A stretch of DNA of 64,000 bases, taken from assembly GCA_030248215.1 (NCBI GenBank), contig JASANG010001733.1:124001-188000 (forward strand), given 5' to 3'. Each line of letters starts with the position of its first letter. Positions within the stretch are counted from its first letter, which is position 1. Shown piece after piece: positions 23,263-35,817 of this stretch. The stretch is from Enoplolaimus lenunculus (Eukaryota; Nematoda; Enoplea; Enoplida; Thoracostomopsidae). The translations under genes and the position numbers were made by a program. The notes beneath the pieces are model-generated. The model had not been told where the DNA came from, did not search any database, and saw only the letters and a list, made by a program, of their open reading frames with translations.

Positions 23263-23765
23263 GCCGATATATCTTAGGCATAGTCATGATTTTATTTCGA
23301 CAGCGAGTTTTCTAGCCAAACAGAAGAACCGCTTCCCTTGAAATTATTATACGGTGTGACCCTGCCTCTCTTTATTAAAATCCTTGGTTACGCCCGTAGC
23401 CTCAAAAATGAATAATGTCTTTTAGCCTCTTTTGTAGTTAGTAAAGCTACAGGACGTTGTAAATGACAAATAAAGAGTCTAATGTATTTCTTAGAGTCAC
23501 TTATTTACAATTTGCTTAAAAACGCTCAATGATGACCGTTCGTTCAGCATTCGATGACGAAGGCAAGCGCCGCTTTTGAGTTAAATACAACACGAATGGA
23601 GCAGGCAGGGGGAAGGAGCTTCACCAAAGTCCATAGTGGGGACCCCCCCGCAGAGACTGACTCAGCATTCGTTGGCAAGTGATTCGAGGTTATGCGAGTC
23701 CCCCCCCCCGAGTATAGCTGTGAGGACGCCCTCACAGTACAAACTGTCAGTCGATGAGATCTGTA
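23263..23765. other. Gene-free block
   Basis: Locally GC-rich at 23580-23720 with two poly-C runs. An open frame pair there (23544-23872) shows no domain. Confidence 0.35.
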
Positions 23766-23984
23766 CACTTCAAAAAATGGTGAGTCAAATTGACTGTCTC
23801 CGAAATAGGCTTTGCCTAACTACACAAACTAAGTCAAAGTTGACTCCGCTAGAGTCACATTCGACTCACTGAGCGATTCAATGAATCGAATTTGACTCTG
23901 GCGGAGTCGAATTTTGACTCAGTTTACGTAGTCAGGAAAAGTCTATTTCCGAGATAGCCAATTTGACTCCCCATTTTTATAGTG
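23766..23984. mobile_element. TA-flanked foldback MITE with GAGTCAAATT arms
   Basis: 219 bp flanked by TA on both sides (23764-23765, 23985-23986). Inverted ends: CACTTCAAAAAATGG and, on the other strand, CACTATAAAAATGGGG, each followed by AGTCAAATTG and CTC(C/G)GAAATAG. The middle repeats TTGACTC/GAGTC units in both orientations, so most of the element can self-pair. TA targets suggest Tc1/mariner-type mobilisation. Confidence 0.85.
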
Positions 23985-25167
23985 TAGAGTGACAATTTTC
24001 GCGACACTTTTTCACGTTAAGTGTCACTTTTTGACCAAAAATCTTCAAAATTGCAGAAGCTATACTTACCTTGTTGATACACAGATATTGATCGAAATCG
24101 TACTTCTTTTGGCACAATAACCATGATTTCACGTAGTAATAAATTGATTTAATTTCAATATATGAAGTACAAAATCTTAAATTAACTGTATGACGCAACC
24201 GAACCTGGCATTTTAAACCATAAATTATTCAGTTTCAAAATTATTCGAGCAACCAATTTGTTCCTACAATGAAAGGTAAGAAGATATTGACCAGAAATTG
24301 TTAAAATAACCAAAGTACAGCATCCAAGCTAGATACATGCACATTTTCACTCAATAGTTGACGAATTTTAGGATATTGGCATAATTTCGGCTTACAATCA
24401 GGCTTAGCTTTTCGTTTTAGGGTGAGGCCTAAGCTCAGGTTTAGGCTTTGAATTAGACATAAATTTGGGTTTAAGCTTGTGAAAGGAATACACATGTGCA
24501 GTTTATGCAACCACATAATAATTTCAAAATAACATATCACAGAAGAACACGAAGCCGTGCTACAACTATTACTAATTATTATTTAATAACGAAACCTGGC
24601 GTTTCGTTCTAAGTCTCGAACAGCAGTTTCAGTTAATTTTGCCGCCGGCTCCAAATAAGCATGAAATTGATATTAGACTGTATGATATGAACGACGACGC
24701 TAATAACATAAGAACATTAAAAGAAAACGTGTAAAAAAGATTCGGCGATTGAGAATTCAAAATATATTACGCGAACGAAAGACTCACAGAATGCTTACAA
24801 AAACAGTGCTATATTTAGTTTCCATCTTAAAAAAGTGTACGCTAAGTGCTGACGTTAGCCGTGACTCAATGGCTGCTGATCGTATTAAATTCAGTACCGT
24901 GCCAAGATAGGAGGCCACCCCGAAACTCTCAATGCGAGAGACCATTAATGTTAATAAGCTTTTAAATAGTAGGCCTATATTTCAATTTCCTAACCGACTC
25001 AACAGTAACTGTTTCGCAATAAAATAGCTTCGGTTTGTACCGTGCAACCATAAGATGCTTAGAAGTATTTTATATCAGACACACATGTTAGAAAAATCAA
25101 ACGAGGCGGAAAAATATTTTTGACTTGGGCAATTAAATTTGGCCAGTTAGAAAAAAATGGCAAAATA
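23985..25167. other. Gene-free block
   Basis: TTAGGC/TTAGGT-like patch at 24395-24475; no terminal repeats recognised around it. Otherwise nothing seen. Confidence 0.4.
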
Positions 25168-25206
25168 TGCAAATACAGTAATATGAGGTATATTACTGTA
25201 TTTGCA
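25168..25206. repeat. Perfect 16-bp hairpin with 7-nt loop
   Basis: Arms TGCAAATACAGTAATA (25168-25183) and TATTACTGTATTTGCA (25191-25206) are exact complements around loop TGAGGTA. Confidence 0.9.
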
Positions 25207-27253
25207 TTGCACGAATTCAAATGGGCCGAATTTACTTACCGAACTCAAAAATATACGGTTTTGCTTCGTGTAAACTTTGGTAACATTTCAATTTAAACAG
25301 TTAAATATAGAATTTAAATTGAACATCTGCACAGTACAGTTGGAATTGAATTGTGAAATTTGAAATTATCTTTTTGCCAGAATCAAGTGTCATATTTCAA
25401 GCGCAATGACAATCGGTAGCGTACCTAGACGTTTGGATTGGCGAGGGCCGCATCCTGCCAGGTCCGTGTTTTGGGTTTTCACCTAAAAGTCAATTTCAGA
25501 ACCCTTTAGTAGTAATCCATCTAATTTTTGGAGGATGAGATTGGTCACGCTTTCCTACTTGGCTTTGTCAATTTTAGAGTCCTCTTTTAGGTGCCCTAAA
25601 TTTTTAGCTGGCTAGGTAAATAGGCCAGACCGAATGGTTTGTTAAGTGAACACGATTTGAAGAAAATATCGTGGCGAAGCGAGCGAAAAGCTACACACTA
25701 ATACATTTAATTCTAGTACAAAATTTTCGTTTGGGATCCTTGCGGACGTATTTTTGTCTTGGAGTTAAAACAGAGAGTGGAAAATCTCGCTGCAGAAATT
25801 TAGGGTGAGTTTTGAAGAATTCGCGAGCGAAGCGATCGATTTAGCAATGCACTGTTTCAGTATTAAATCCCTCTGTAAGATTTCCGAAACTGTTCTTTAT
25901 CCATGAACTGCTTGGTCTAAATCACGAAACTGCAACCTCCCCGGTCAAGAACTTGTGTAATTGTGAAACTTTGTACAATTTTCATTATTTTATGTTTTGT
26001 GTTAAAGTTTTTCTTTGAACAGCGTCGCAGGTAAAATTTATCGAAAGTTAAAAATTATTAACTTCGCGAGCGAAACGAGTGAGATGCGAGGCGTAATTGT
26101 CTGTAAACTATGATGCACAAACTGATTCGCATTGGCGGGCTGCGGCCCCCCGCCCCCCCCCCTCTGGGAACGCACCTGACAACCATGAGCTATATAATGT
26201 AACTGTTGAAACGACACCCTCGCTTACTGTGGGACAGCTCATTGCGATTGAATCAACTAATGTCTAGATACACTCGTCGCGAAAATAATATTAATCTTTG
26301 ATCATTAATACCACGACTACTTGTGGACCATCAAAATTTCTGTAGTGGACCACGTGCTGGGATTTGTGAGGGGGGCACCGTTGTCCGGAAAGACGGGGGA
26401 ACCTCCCGAAGTTCGAGCACGGCTCGGGTCTGACCAAGCTTGAATTAAACGAGCACTATATTCAGATTCGCCGGCTGTACCGCTAAGATTTAAACCTTTC
26501 GATGACTCTCAACAGAAAATAAGCGAAGTTTTGGACACGACAGTTTTTGTGAAAGCAAGCAAAAGTGCGACAACATTCTTTAGAAGATGTGATGATACAT
26601 AATTTAATTTAGTTCACAACAAAAAGCTTTTATTGACGGATATCCAGGACGAGGCAAAACAAGTTGTGTTAAAGAAAATGACCCCTCATATAACGGACCC
26701 GATATCCGAATAGGAAAACGGCGAGCTATTAAGCAAGGGTCGACTAACCATACAGGTTAACTAAAGTATAACTTAGGGATCCGGGTAAATAAGGGACGGC
26801 AATTATGCTATACGTGAATCTATAAATTGTTCCTATTAAAAAGTTTCAGTTCGCTTGTGAGAGTCGTCTGAAACCCTTGTATGCCTTTCCGAAAAAAATT
26901 TTTAGGTTCCCTATCAAGGTGAAATACTACAAGCCAACTTCCTAAACTATATATATACAATATATCTGTGTGCCAGCAGACACTTCTTACCGGTAGGGTG
27001 GGATGCTTGGCTAAAATGTGTGACCACTGTTTGCATTTTTGAACCTTGCCTTTAAAACCGGAACAAAAACTAGCAACTCAGAATGCATCCGGTAATGACG
27101 GTGAGGCATATTTCTGATTAGTCTTGTAATACAATAGTTTTCTAAACCATATTTTTTGAAAAGCTTAACGACAGTGACAGATCCAGAATTTTCCGGCGGA
27201 AGAGGATACATTTGTGTTCAGAAATTTTACACTTTTAAATGCCAAATATTTAT
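25207..27253. other. Gene-free block with repeat borders and one GC-rich patch
   Basis: Repeated AGCGAGCGAA-type phrases at 25679, 25825 and 26062. A poly-C run at 26145-26163 and a GC-rich patch at 26340-26440 without an open domain. A hAT-like end GTGACAGATCCAGAATTTTC near 27170. Confidence 0.4.
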
Positions 27254-27817
27254 TTTATGATTTATTAATTATGTCTGTAGCAGCCGGATTTATTTTTGAA
27301 CTCGTACTGTCTTGTATCTTATACCGTAATTGTTAAATATTACAATAGATAGATGACCCGTGTTAATTTAGGGATCTGCCCACTGAGAAGCATGAAGGGG
27401 TAGATGACTTAGAGACTGGGAGGTGTAGGCTTAGGCTGACGCTTTATGATTTATTAATTATGTCTCTACAAGCCGGATTTATTTTTGAACTCGTACTGTC
27501 TTGTATCTATACCGTATTTACTAAATATTACAATAGAATGATGACCCGTGTTAATTTAGAGATCTGCCCACTGAGAAGCATGAAGGGGTAGATTACTTAG
27601 AGACTGGGAGGTGTAGGCTTAGGCTGACGCTTTATGATTTATTAATTATGTCTCTACAAGCCGGATTTATTTTTGAACTCGTACTGTCTTGTATCTATAC
27701 CGTATTTACTAAATATTACAATAGAATGATGACCCGTGTTAATTTAGGGATCTGCCCACTGAGAAGCATGAAGGGGTAGATGACTTAGAGACTGGGAGGT
27801 GTAGGCTTAGGCTGAGA
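27254..27817. repeat. 188-bp tandem repeat, 3 copies
   Basis: Units start at 27254, 27443 and 27631 (TTTATGATTTATTAATTATG). Units 2 and 3 are nearly identical; unit 1 is slightly more diverged. Each ends in GTAGGCTTAGGCTGA, a TTAGGC-like stretch that probably belonged to the element whose remnant continues to 27891. Confidence 0.95.
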
Positions 27818-27891
27818 CTTAAGCTTAGGTATAGGGTTAGGTTGAGTCTTACGTTTTAGCGGACACACCTCTATAAGTAACATCGGTCCAT
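27818..27891. mobile_element. TTAGGC-core element remnant, right end
   Basis: TTAGGTATAGGGTTAGG-like units followed by CTATAAGTAACATCGGTCC, a version of the TTTTAAGTAACATGGCCC right end seen in other copies. The left end was apparently absorbed into the tandem array. Confidence 0.5.
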
Positions 27892-30270
27892 AGGATAGCC
27901 TACTAACTGCGGTGGATGCAAAATTTGCAGAGGGGGCTCGCGTAATACATAACTGTAAAAAACTTCGCTAGCGAAGAGAGCAAGAAACCAAACGCAAAGT
28001 TGAGTGCATATCGTTACTAATCAAGAGCGCGCATACAATCATTTTAGCTTGACTGCAACTTAGGGAAATAATAATAAACTTTATAAATAAATACGCTTTT
28101 TGAACTTATCTCCATAACCGTCGGAAGAAATAAACTCTTCAATAACATTTTTGTTTGTCGTTAAAAAAACTTTCGCAGCTGATAAAAGCACAATCTGGTG
28201 CTTTAGGCAAACATCCAGTATTATTTTTGCTAAATTAGAAGTTCAACGCGTGAAAAAACGCAGCGCTTACCAGAAGCATCTGCAGGAAATATGAACCGGA
28301 AGACATTGTGAAATTTGGTGAGGGGCCAACATTTTCAATAAACTTAAGCTCTGTCTAATGCTTGTTGGTTTGTGATCATACGCGTACAGCGGCGGATCCA
28401 GGAATTTCTGACGGGGGACATTGTACAAGTGGTGAAAATGTGTCACCGAAGGTGTCGCGCTGAAATTTAGGCATTCAAAAGGAAGATATCGCGGCGCCGA
28501 TGGTGTTGCGAAGTTTTCTGGACACACAAAGATAGATTTCACATAAACGCAGAAAATATCATCAAAACATGACACAATAAAAGAAGGTAAAATAAATTTT
28601 TGCTACAACCTTTTACACATGTAAAAGTTTGAAAACAACCTCACAGAGCGAACGTGCGAGAAGTTTGACTTAAATTTCAGCATTAAAATTAATATTTTCA
28701 TCATTCGTTGAAAAAAACTCGACGAATATATGAAACAAAACATAAAATGCGACACTCAAACGTGAAAGGAATTTTGTTGAAGCATGAAAAAATTATTATA
28801 AAATCTTGGGTACAACGACACAACCCAGTACAGAGTTCTTGAACATGTCTGTTCCGGAAATGAAGACGTCCCCACAAAGAAGCCGAACCCACTTGCAACT
28901 TGGCGGACTTTGCTTTTGTTATTAGAGGTGAAATGTGAATAACGCCGCAGTCGAACGTTTTGCAAAAAATGCATGACGCTACAGATTTAAGTAACTTTTA
29001 AAAGTTCACACAAAAATTAAATTTGGACCAAAAAATTTCTAACAGTGGCGGACGCACGCCCGTCTCAGGATCTTCTAGCGTAAGCCGATTTCTTATGCAA
29101 GGCAGCCAAAAGTAAACCAAACCGAAATACAAAACACAATTTTATCATATTTACTTCAATGTTAAATTCAAGTTTGCACAGGGCCAGTAAATACAATAAT
29201 CCTTGGAGGTTCGGCTCTGTTTAATTGACAAATGCACTAATTTTAGCTAATTTAATAAACTTCTGAAAGCGTAAAAAGAGCCGATTTATAGCCCACTCTT
29301 AAGTTTTCGCATTCAAGATAATAGGAAATCAATTTCTGAAGTTCAGATCAATGCATTACATTGTCTTTACTCTTTCTTTCCAAATATAACTAAAGTGGTG
29401 GATCCAGAAATTCCGTGTGGCGACCTCAACAGTAATAATGGAAAAAAGATTTTTCAACTAACTTATTCAACCCTAACACGAAATTTTTTGTTTTTAAATC
29501 CGTTTTTAGAATATGTAAAAAAGGAAGCGAGAAACAGTTTTTTCATTATCAGCAATATGTTTTGAATAAGGGACCGATGGATTAGATTTATTCTTTGATG
29601 TGCCCACAAAATTTACATACCAAAATTTGAGACAATCTGGTGGCCCTGGGTTGAACCAACTGCACCGTTTTTCCCGAAAAAACCCACCCAACAAGAATTT
29701 GCGTAAATGCTGCAGACTGTATGCGCTATGACGTACGTAACCGGAAATATCAAGTTTTACGACAAAAAAATGGTAAACCGCAAATTTAGTAGGAACACCA
29801 AAAAACTGGTATTATTTTCCGGTTGTTCAAATGTACGTATACGTCGCGAATTAAACCAAGCCAACCCTGAAACCAAGCTTATTTTTATTATCCTGGTATA
29901 CGGTTTTTTTGACCACTTAATACCTTACCAGGTGTAATGCAGCCCTAGAAATATAGCATTCTGAATCACTTACAAGTGAGCGTAGTAAACGAAAAAAAAT
30001 TTGAGCCTCAATGTGGTTAATATAAAGCCAGTAAAATGTGTCTTTTTCTCGTCTCTCTAAAAAATTCTGTACTTTGTCAACATTTTAGGACCCTGGTTAG
30101 TAAAAAAATACCTTGTATCTCATGTCAAGCTATAAAAACATTGACAATTGGCGATTTGTGGACCAGCCCTTAACCCTTAATACAGAATTATGGTTACGAT
30201 AAGACCGCGACTAGAGTATCCGTCCTCCTTCCACTCGATTCCTAGAAAGTACCACCTTCAAAGACATTCG
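27892..30270. other. Gene-free block with hAT-like element borders
   Basis: GCGGCGGATCCAGGAATTTC at 28390 and GTGGTGGATCCAGAAATTC at 29397 are variants of a CAGNGGCGGATCCAG end typical of hAT-type MITEs. Their partner ends were not placed with confidence. No gene recognised. Confidence 0.4.
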
Positions 30271-30462
30271 GCATCACGACAATTTGTCGCCGGACAATTT
30301 GTAATTAGCAATTTCATCGACTCGACAACTTGTCGCTCATCATTATGTTTAGGCTTACGCTTCGGCTAAGCATTACACTTAGGATTGTGCTTAATTATTT
30401 TCTTTATAAGCTTTATAACTCTGCTTGGCGACAAGTTGTCGGTTAACGAATTGCCGTAGGTT
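30271..30462. mobile_element. CGACAATTTGTCG-ended element with TTAGGC-like core, copy 2
   Basis: Starts ATCACGACAATTTGTCGCC and ends GACAAGTTGTCGG...CGAATTGCCGTAGG. The core at 30345-30395 has TTAGGCTTACGC and ACTTAGGATTGTGCTTAA, shared with the copy near 41500-41655. Confidence 0.65.
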
Positions 30463-31119
30463 CAAGGGGCATTAACCATGGATCAAACGACTCATCGAAA
30501 GCGAACGAGAAGCCAAACAAAAAAATGAATGACTTGAAAACAACGCAGTAGGCAAACTTATTTACATACAACGCCCTTATTTTTTGAAAACATTTTCCTA
30601 AACATAAAAACATCAGCAATGGGATCTGAGCGTAAAAATACTCAAAACAACCTATAAAAACGTCATACTCTATGTCAAGTTTGCGTTTTTACGTTTTTAT
30701 TTGAAAATTTTACAAACTCATGAAAAACATCAATAGTATTGGTGAAAAATACCCTTGTGACAACCACTGGAAGATCAAAGGTTGGGGCACTCAGGTTATG
30801 CCGTCCAACACGGATCCAAAACAAATATTTAAATTGAGATTTAGCCCTAAAACGGCGGTCTGGCTTCTAGCTCGATTTGCTCGCAAGCATAGTTGTTTTA
30901 TTCGCCGCCGTGAAAACTTGTCTCCCCTCAATTTTCAGTTCTTGGTTTCAAGAGTCTGCACTGAATTCATGAGCAACTTGCTTGTTTTCGTGTTTTTTCA
31001 TGGGCGAAACATTTTGAACACATATAAGTAGTATAAAAAATTTAGTTTGCTTGCATGATGCAGACCGATGTTTACTATTTTTGGATTACTGACACGAGGT
31101 TCGCGTTCCCATCCAGGTA
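30463..31119. other. Gene-free block
   Basis: Nothing recognised beyond a 103-codon frame at 30720-31031 (plus) without features. Confidence 0.35.
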
Positions 31120-31568
31120 CTGTAGTGACACCTGAATAAGAGGGTGTAGGGTAATAAGAGGGGGTCCCCATTTTGAGTCCCAATCAATAGGAGTCCGCAT
31201 CCCTAATAAGAGTCCGTAAACGGATAGAGTCCCTAAATTTTAATTCGAGTCCATGACGGTCAGTTATTCTTAATTGTAGTGCATAAATGGCTCTAGGACC
31301 AAATAGAATTGAGTTCGAATCTTTAAGGCGTACTTAAATTTTGAAAGTACATTCCTAAATATAACCTTGAATGATCGCTCAACCTATTGACTCAAGACAA
31401 ATAAACGTTTAATTCAACGGATAGTTGCAGTACCGGATATATATCAGTAACGACGGGTGGTGGAGCGTGGGTTAAAAATAACTAACAGACCGTAACCGAA
31501 TTACAAGGGGGTACCCTCTGGAGAGGCCAAATAAATACCATTCCCCCCTCTTATTCGGGTCACTACAG
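31120..31568. mobile_element. Tc1/mariner-like MITE, complete copy
   Basis: 449 bp flanked by TA on both sides (31118-31119, 31569-31570). Left end CTGTAGTGACACCTGAATAA and right end (complement) CTGTAGTGACCCGAATAAGA are inverted repeats continuing into GAGGG. No transposase frame. Other copies: 17817, 20165, 44298 and, in an ALG1 intron, 62731. Confidence 0.9.
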
Positions 31569-33029
31569 TAGCGCTGCATTAAGGCTCTGCTGGCCACGCC
31601 AGTCAGGGAAATTTTGAGATTTTTCATTACGGCCTGATCAAATCATAAAATCAAGCTTACAAATTTGGTAATATTATATACTTTACCCATTATTTTTTTG
31701 AAGAAAATTTATAAAATGAAAAATATAAAATAATTATTGCTTCGCCACCCCTCAGAATACGATTAGTCTGACTGACAGTAATGGTCTGAATTTTGTGCAG
31801 ACCCTAAGGCACGTGCATTGTCAGGTGTTTTTTGTCTGTTAGCTCACCGCCTACCGGCATTTGTCGAAAAATAGTTGGAGTTAGAAAATTTGGTATACAA
31901 TAAATGAAACCTTTTGACAATTTTTGAGTCTCACGAAAGGCCTTGTATTGTGTGAAATGATAGGAAACGTCAAACGTAAACGAGAAGCTTAAGTAAACAA
32001 AAATTTTAAAAATCCTACACTTTTTCGCCAAACGTCGGCTGGCGTATCCGGCACCGTATTGAGCAAGTCTTCAACAGACAATAAAGCGCATTAGGGCATT
32101 TCAATTAAAGTCAAATATATCACTTTACACAGAAAACCTATATTTTTGGCTTGTTACCTTTTAGAACATATTTCACCTGACTCAAATAGCCTGAATTTCT
32201 AATGGATCTATGGCGCGCGCTTTGTCTTGTCTGGCTTGCGGTTATTCTGGCACAGCATTTACACGCTCGTAGCCAGCTAACCTTGATATGGGGTGCTAAA
32301 ATTTTTAGGAGCGGCAAGTGTTTCCGATGACTTACAAGTGAAGTTGAAACTTGCCTAGGAAGGGGAATTCTTCAGGGGAGGGGCTGGTGAGTACTCCGCT
32401 GGCTTACTCTAGCTAAAGGCGCGTGGCATTCAAAGGTCTTCAGCAAAACAATAAAGCTAATTAAAACATCCCTAATTGAATAAACTTTAATATAAGGCCT
32501 GATACCTATTCACTTAAATGAAGCTGTATGTTTTACTGTTGCAGACGAAGAATTGAGACTGGGGGACAATTAAAAAATGCCCAGAAGCCAATAAACTGAA
32601 AAATTGTCACTGAACGATGAAAGGTTGCTTCGACATAAAACTTACCCCCTTGTTGAAAATATTAGTCTTGAACGCTGGAATCAAAACTATAAATCAGTGC
32701 AAAATAATTTGCAGTGCGCAAGCAGGGCCCGAACTTAAAACAACCGAGTTGGATTCAACTCTGCCGCCCCGAAACGAAATCTTAGCTACGATACCCCACC
32801 TGGCTATAAGTTTAAGTAATTTTAGCGAAAACCGCTAGTTATCTTTCAACTACTAAACGTGCGAAACTCAATAAAATATAATCAGGCTTTAGAAAATACG
32901 CCAACAAGACGCTTAAATCAAGATGTAATTTTTATTAAAAAACAGATCTATATTTAAGTAACCACTATACGACACGACAAAACATCAGCGTGAACGTTCA
33001 AATTGGAAAACATAGTGTGAAAATAACGG
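31569..33029. other. Gene-free block
   Basis: A GCTCGTAGCCAGCTAACC sequence at 32267 resembles the end of the short element at 11086. No gene recognised. Confidence 0.4.
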
Positions 33030-33176
33030 TATCACGACAATTCGTCGACCCGACAACTCGTCGACCGATGAGTCGTAATCCGAAATTTCATCGACTCGAC
33101 AAGTCGTTGGTCGACAACTCGTAATCCGAAATTTCATCGACTCGACAAGTCGTTGCTCGACGAATTGTCGTAGGTT
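33030..33176. mobile_element. CGACAATTTGTCG-ended element lacking the TTAGGC core, copy 3
   Basis: Ends TATCACGACAATTCGTCG and (complement) CTACGACAATTCGTCG. The interior consists of repeated CATCGACTCGACAAGTCGTT modules, two of them in tandem with GTAATCCGAAATTT. Confidence 0.7.
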
Positions 33177-34628
33177 TCAAAATAATTCCTCAAATATAAG
33201 GGCAGGTAACAGGGAACAACGGTTAGCATGATATGTATTTTGGCTCTACGACCTTTCCCCCATAGGCTTATGTTTAGGCTCAGGCTTTGTCTTAGAGCTG
33301 TGCAACATATATATTAATTGTGCAACTGGCACGCAACAACACATATATTTTGTTTTTGCGTCCTTTCCTTCGCCGGGTGACATCAAAAGTATAACGCCGT
33401 ATAAGTAACCCTGCTACAATTTGTAAAACATTTGTGCTCAATCAATTGCACATTTGTCTTCTTTGTGTGCCAAAGTATAAATCTATTAACAGCGAAATTG
33501 TAGGATGTCTAGATACGTACCGTGGTAGTTTAAGGTTTTTATGAGTTAAGTTTCTGTTACAGTTAATCAGTTGTTTGAAGAATGTGGCTGAAATTATCTT
33601 AATTTGCTAAAGTGTCATATTAAAAGTCTATTAATTCCGGTGTAACATATAATTATAAGTCCCCAAACAAATTAAGTCCGCCAGTCAATATTATATATAG
33701 AACATTAACTCAACTCCCAACTTGTGACTGCAAACACGGTTTTTATCCCTCAGATTTTTGACATCTGTTTCCGCGATGTTTATCATTAGCATGCTGTCGT
33801 CTGACACCTGTTTCTCACGGTCATATTTTTACGCAAACTTGTGATAGCGAAGTTTCACGATGATATATTTCCGCAGACCTGCGACACCGTTTCTCACGAT
33901 GATATTTTTGCGCTAACATTTCATGTTTCTCATGGTGTATTCTTTTATCGAAGACACATTTTTAACTTTTTGAATAAAAGTTCTAAAATTGCCGGTAAAC
34001 CGCTGAAACAGGAGCAATGTTCATTTCCCCGATAAATCGTAGACTAAGCTCTTAGGCTTTAAATGGCAAACTTTGGTATTTTCAGGGGAAACCGAAATTA
34101 CTTTTGGCTCTTGTATACTTCCTGAAATTTACGTTTAGGCTTATACAAAACATTTAGCAATTGAACGATTACAGCAGAGTGTGGTAATTTTTTTCGTAAC
34201 AGTATTTCGTTTCTAAAACGCCCTCAAGCCTTCTGAATAAATAATCCATAAAATGGAAAACGAGACTAATGCTAATACTAGCAAAAACAAAGAAATGTGT
34301 ACAAACATCGACACTTTAAAACGATTTTATTATTTCTGCTTACGCAAATACCCTAGTGTTGTTCAAACTAAAGGCAAAACGCAAACTTTTGTCGCAGTAC
34401 AAAAAACATCGTCTTTAGCCAAATCGGAGCTGAGGTTTTTACGTTGTTTTAGTAAATGGATCAGTTAATCAGGTAAAATTTTCCCATTAACGCGCCCTTA
34501 TTCACTTTAAGCATATGAGACATGCTTGTTCGTTATGCGCACATGCAATATAGTGCAGTGCACTGTATGTATGACGGCTGGCAGCATAGGTCGACACATA
34601 TAGTCGATGAAAAATGCAGTGGAGAGGC
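33177..34628. other. Gene-free block
   Basis: A TTAGGCTCAGGC patch at 33265. Repeats of TTTCTCACGATGATAT-like phrases at 33810-33940. No gene recognised. Confidence 0.4.
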
Positions 34629-34705
34629 GGGCTTCGTGGCGCAGCGGTAGAGTGTTCGCTTAACGATCCGTAGACTGAGAGTTCGATCTCCACTCCGGTG
34701 TCGGG
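34629..34705 (+). repeat. tRNA-like sequence, probable SINE head or tRNA relic
   Basis: A box TGGCGCAGCGGTAGAGTG (34637-34654) and B box GAGTTCGATCTCC (34679-34691) have tRNA spacing and sequence. The acceptor ends do not pair and the T stem is imperfect, so it is not called as a working tRNA. The unpaired tail continues into non-tRNA sequence, as in tRNA-derived SINEs; no second copy was seen in the window. Confidence 0.65.
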
Positions 34706-35546
34706 CTTTATCAGCTACGTAGTAAGAAGGTCTGAAGTCCCGATTCCTACCTAGACTGACATTAATGGACAGTCTATAAACACGGATGTAAGATTGAAAT
34801 GATTTGGAAATGCAAATAGAATGAAAGTAACAAAACAATGAAGTATAAAAGTAAATATTTCAAAAACCCAAAATAGGATATATAAATTAATAAGTTTCTA
34901 AATACAAATCCTAGAGACAAACGAATTTCATCATAGTCAATTTAAACCTCGAGTTTCCTAGGCATTCATGTTGACAATAATCACCAGATTGCAGTAATTT
35001 GATTTTGAAAATAAATAAGAAAACTCTATCGTCGTAGGATACCGTTTGTGTTAAGTTGAACGATTATACATGCATTTTCTACCACATTAGGCGTTTTCAT
35101 TCAGCGATGAAAACCGTAGCTGGGCGAATCAATATTCCGCAAAGGGAGTTATAATATTACATATTATTGACTGAGAAAGTTAATTATTAGGAGAGTTATA
35201 TAATATTCAAGGCTGCACCGGTATCTGCTATCTTTTAACATTTATTACACTATAATTTTGAAATCAACACTGCATTAAAATTTAAAACTAAAATTGCACT
35301 TGGCTTTTTGTTTGAATGGTCAAGTTGGTTTTACCATTATAATTGTTTATCGCTCGTGTCCTTTCTCCCTTCCCCATTACCAACGAAAAAATACAACTTA
35401 CATATACTTTTCCTTGGTTGCATCAATCGATTCATTGCGAATAATTTGTCTTCTTGAATATGTTCTATATCCATGAAAGATTTCTAAAACACAAAAATGT
35501 TTACTATTTACACACACTGGTTATGATTTACAAATAATCTAACTGT
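34706..35546. other. Gene-free block
   Basis: Nothing recognised. Confidence 0.4.
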
Positions 35547-35550
35547 TTAA

Positions 35551-35813
35551 ACTTTTCTCACATGAATATTTTCAATTTCAAATGAGACGTAATTTCAAGG
35601 TAGCATTCGAACCTCACTCTGACGGATGGGAGGCGTTTACGATGACCAATGAGCTATAGGAGCTTGACGCTTGAGCCCGAGGAGGCTCTCACGTCTTGTG
35701 AAGATTTTGCTCTGCGCATATATGTTACAATTGTTAACCACTGCTCAGAGTGTCTATATTGCTCGTATATTACTGTATTTAGTTGCTCTTAGTATACTCT
35801 ATGCATGAAAAGG
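35551..35813. mobile_element. piggyBac-type MITE with tRNA-like core, copy 4 (oldest)
   Basis: 263 bp flanked by TTAA (35547-35550, 35814-35817). Ends are eroded (ACTTTTCTCACATG / CCTTTTCATGCAT). The internal minus-strand core keeps a B box, here GAGGTTCGAATGC, and an A box TAGCTCATTGGTCATCG. It is clearly more diverged than copies 1-3. Confidence 0.8.
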
Positions 35814-35817
35814 TTAA

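Noticed and set aside
25168-25206. let-7-like microRNA because the loop reads TGAGGTA
   Set aside because: Only seven bases match, they lie in the loop, and the stem is too short for a precursor.
34629-34705. Functional tRNA gene
   Set aside because: A and B boxes are good but the acceptor stem does not pair and the T stem is imperfect; better explained as a SINE head or tRNA relic.
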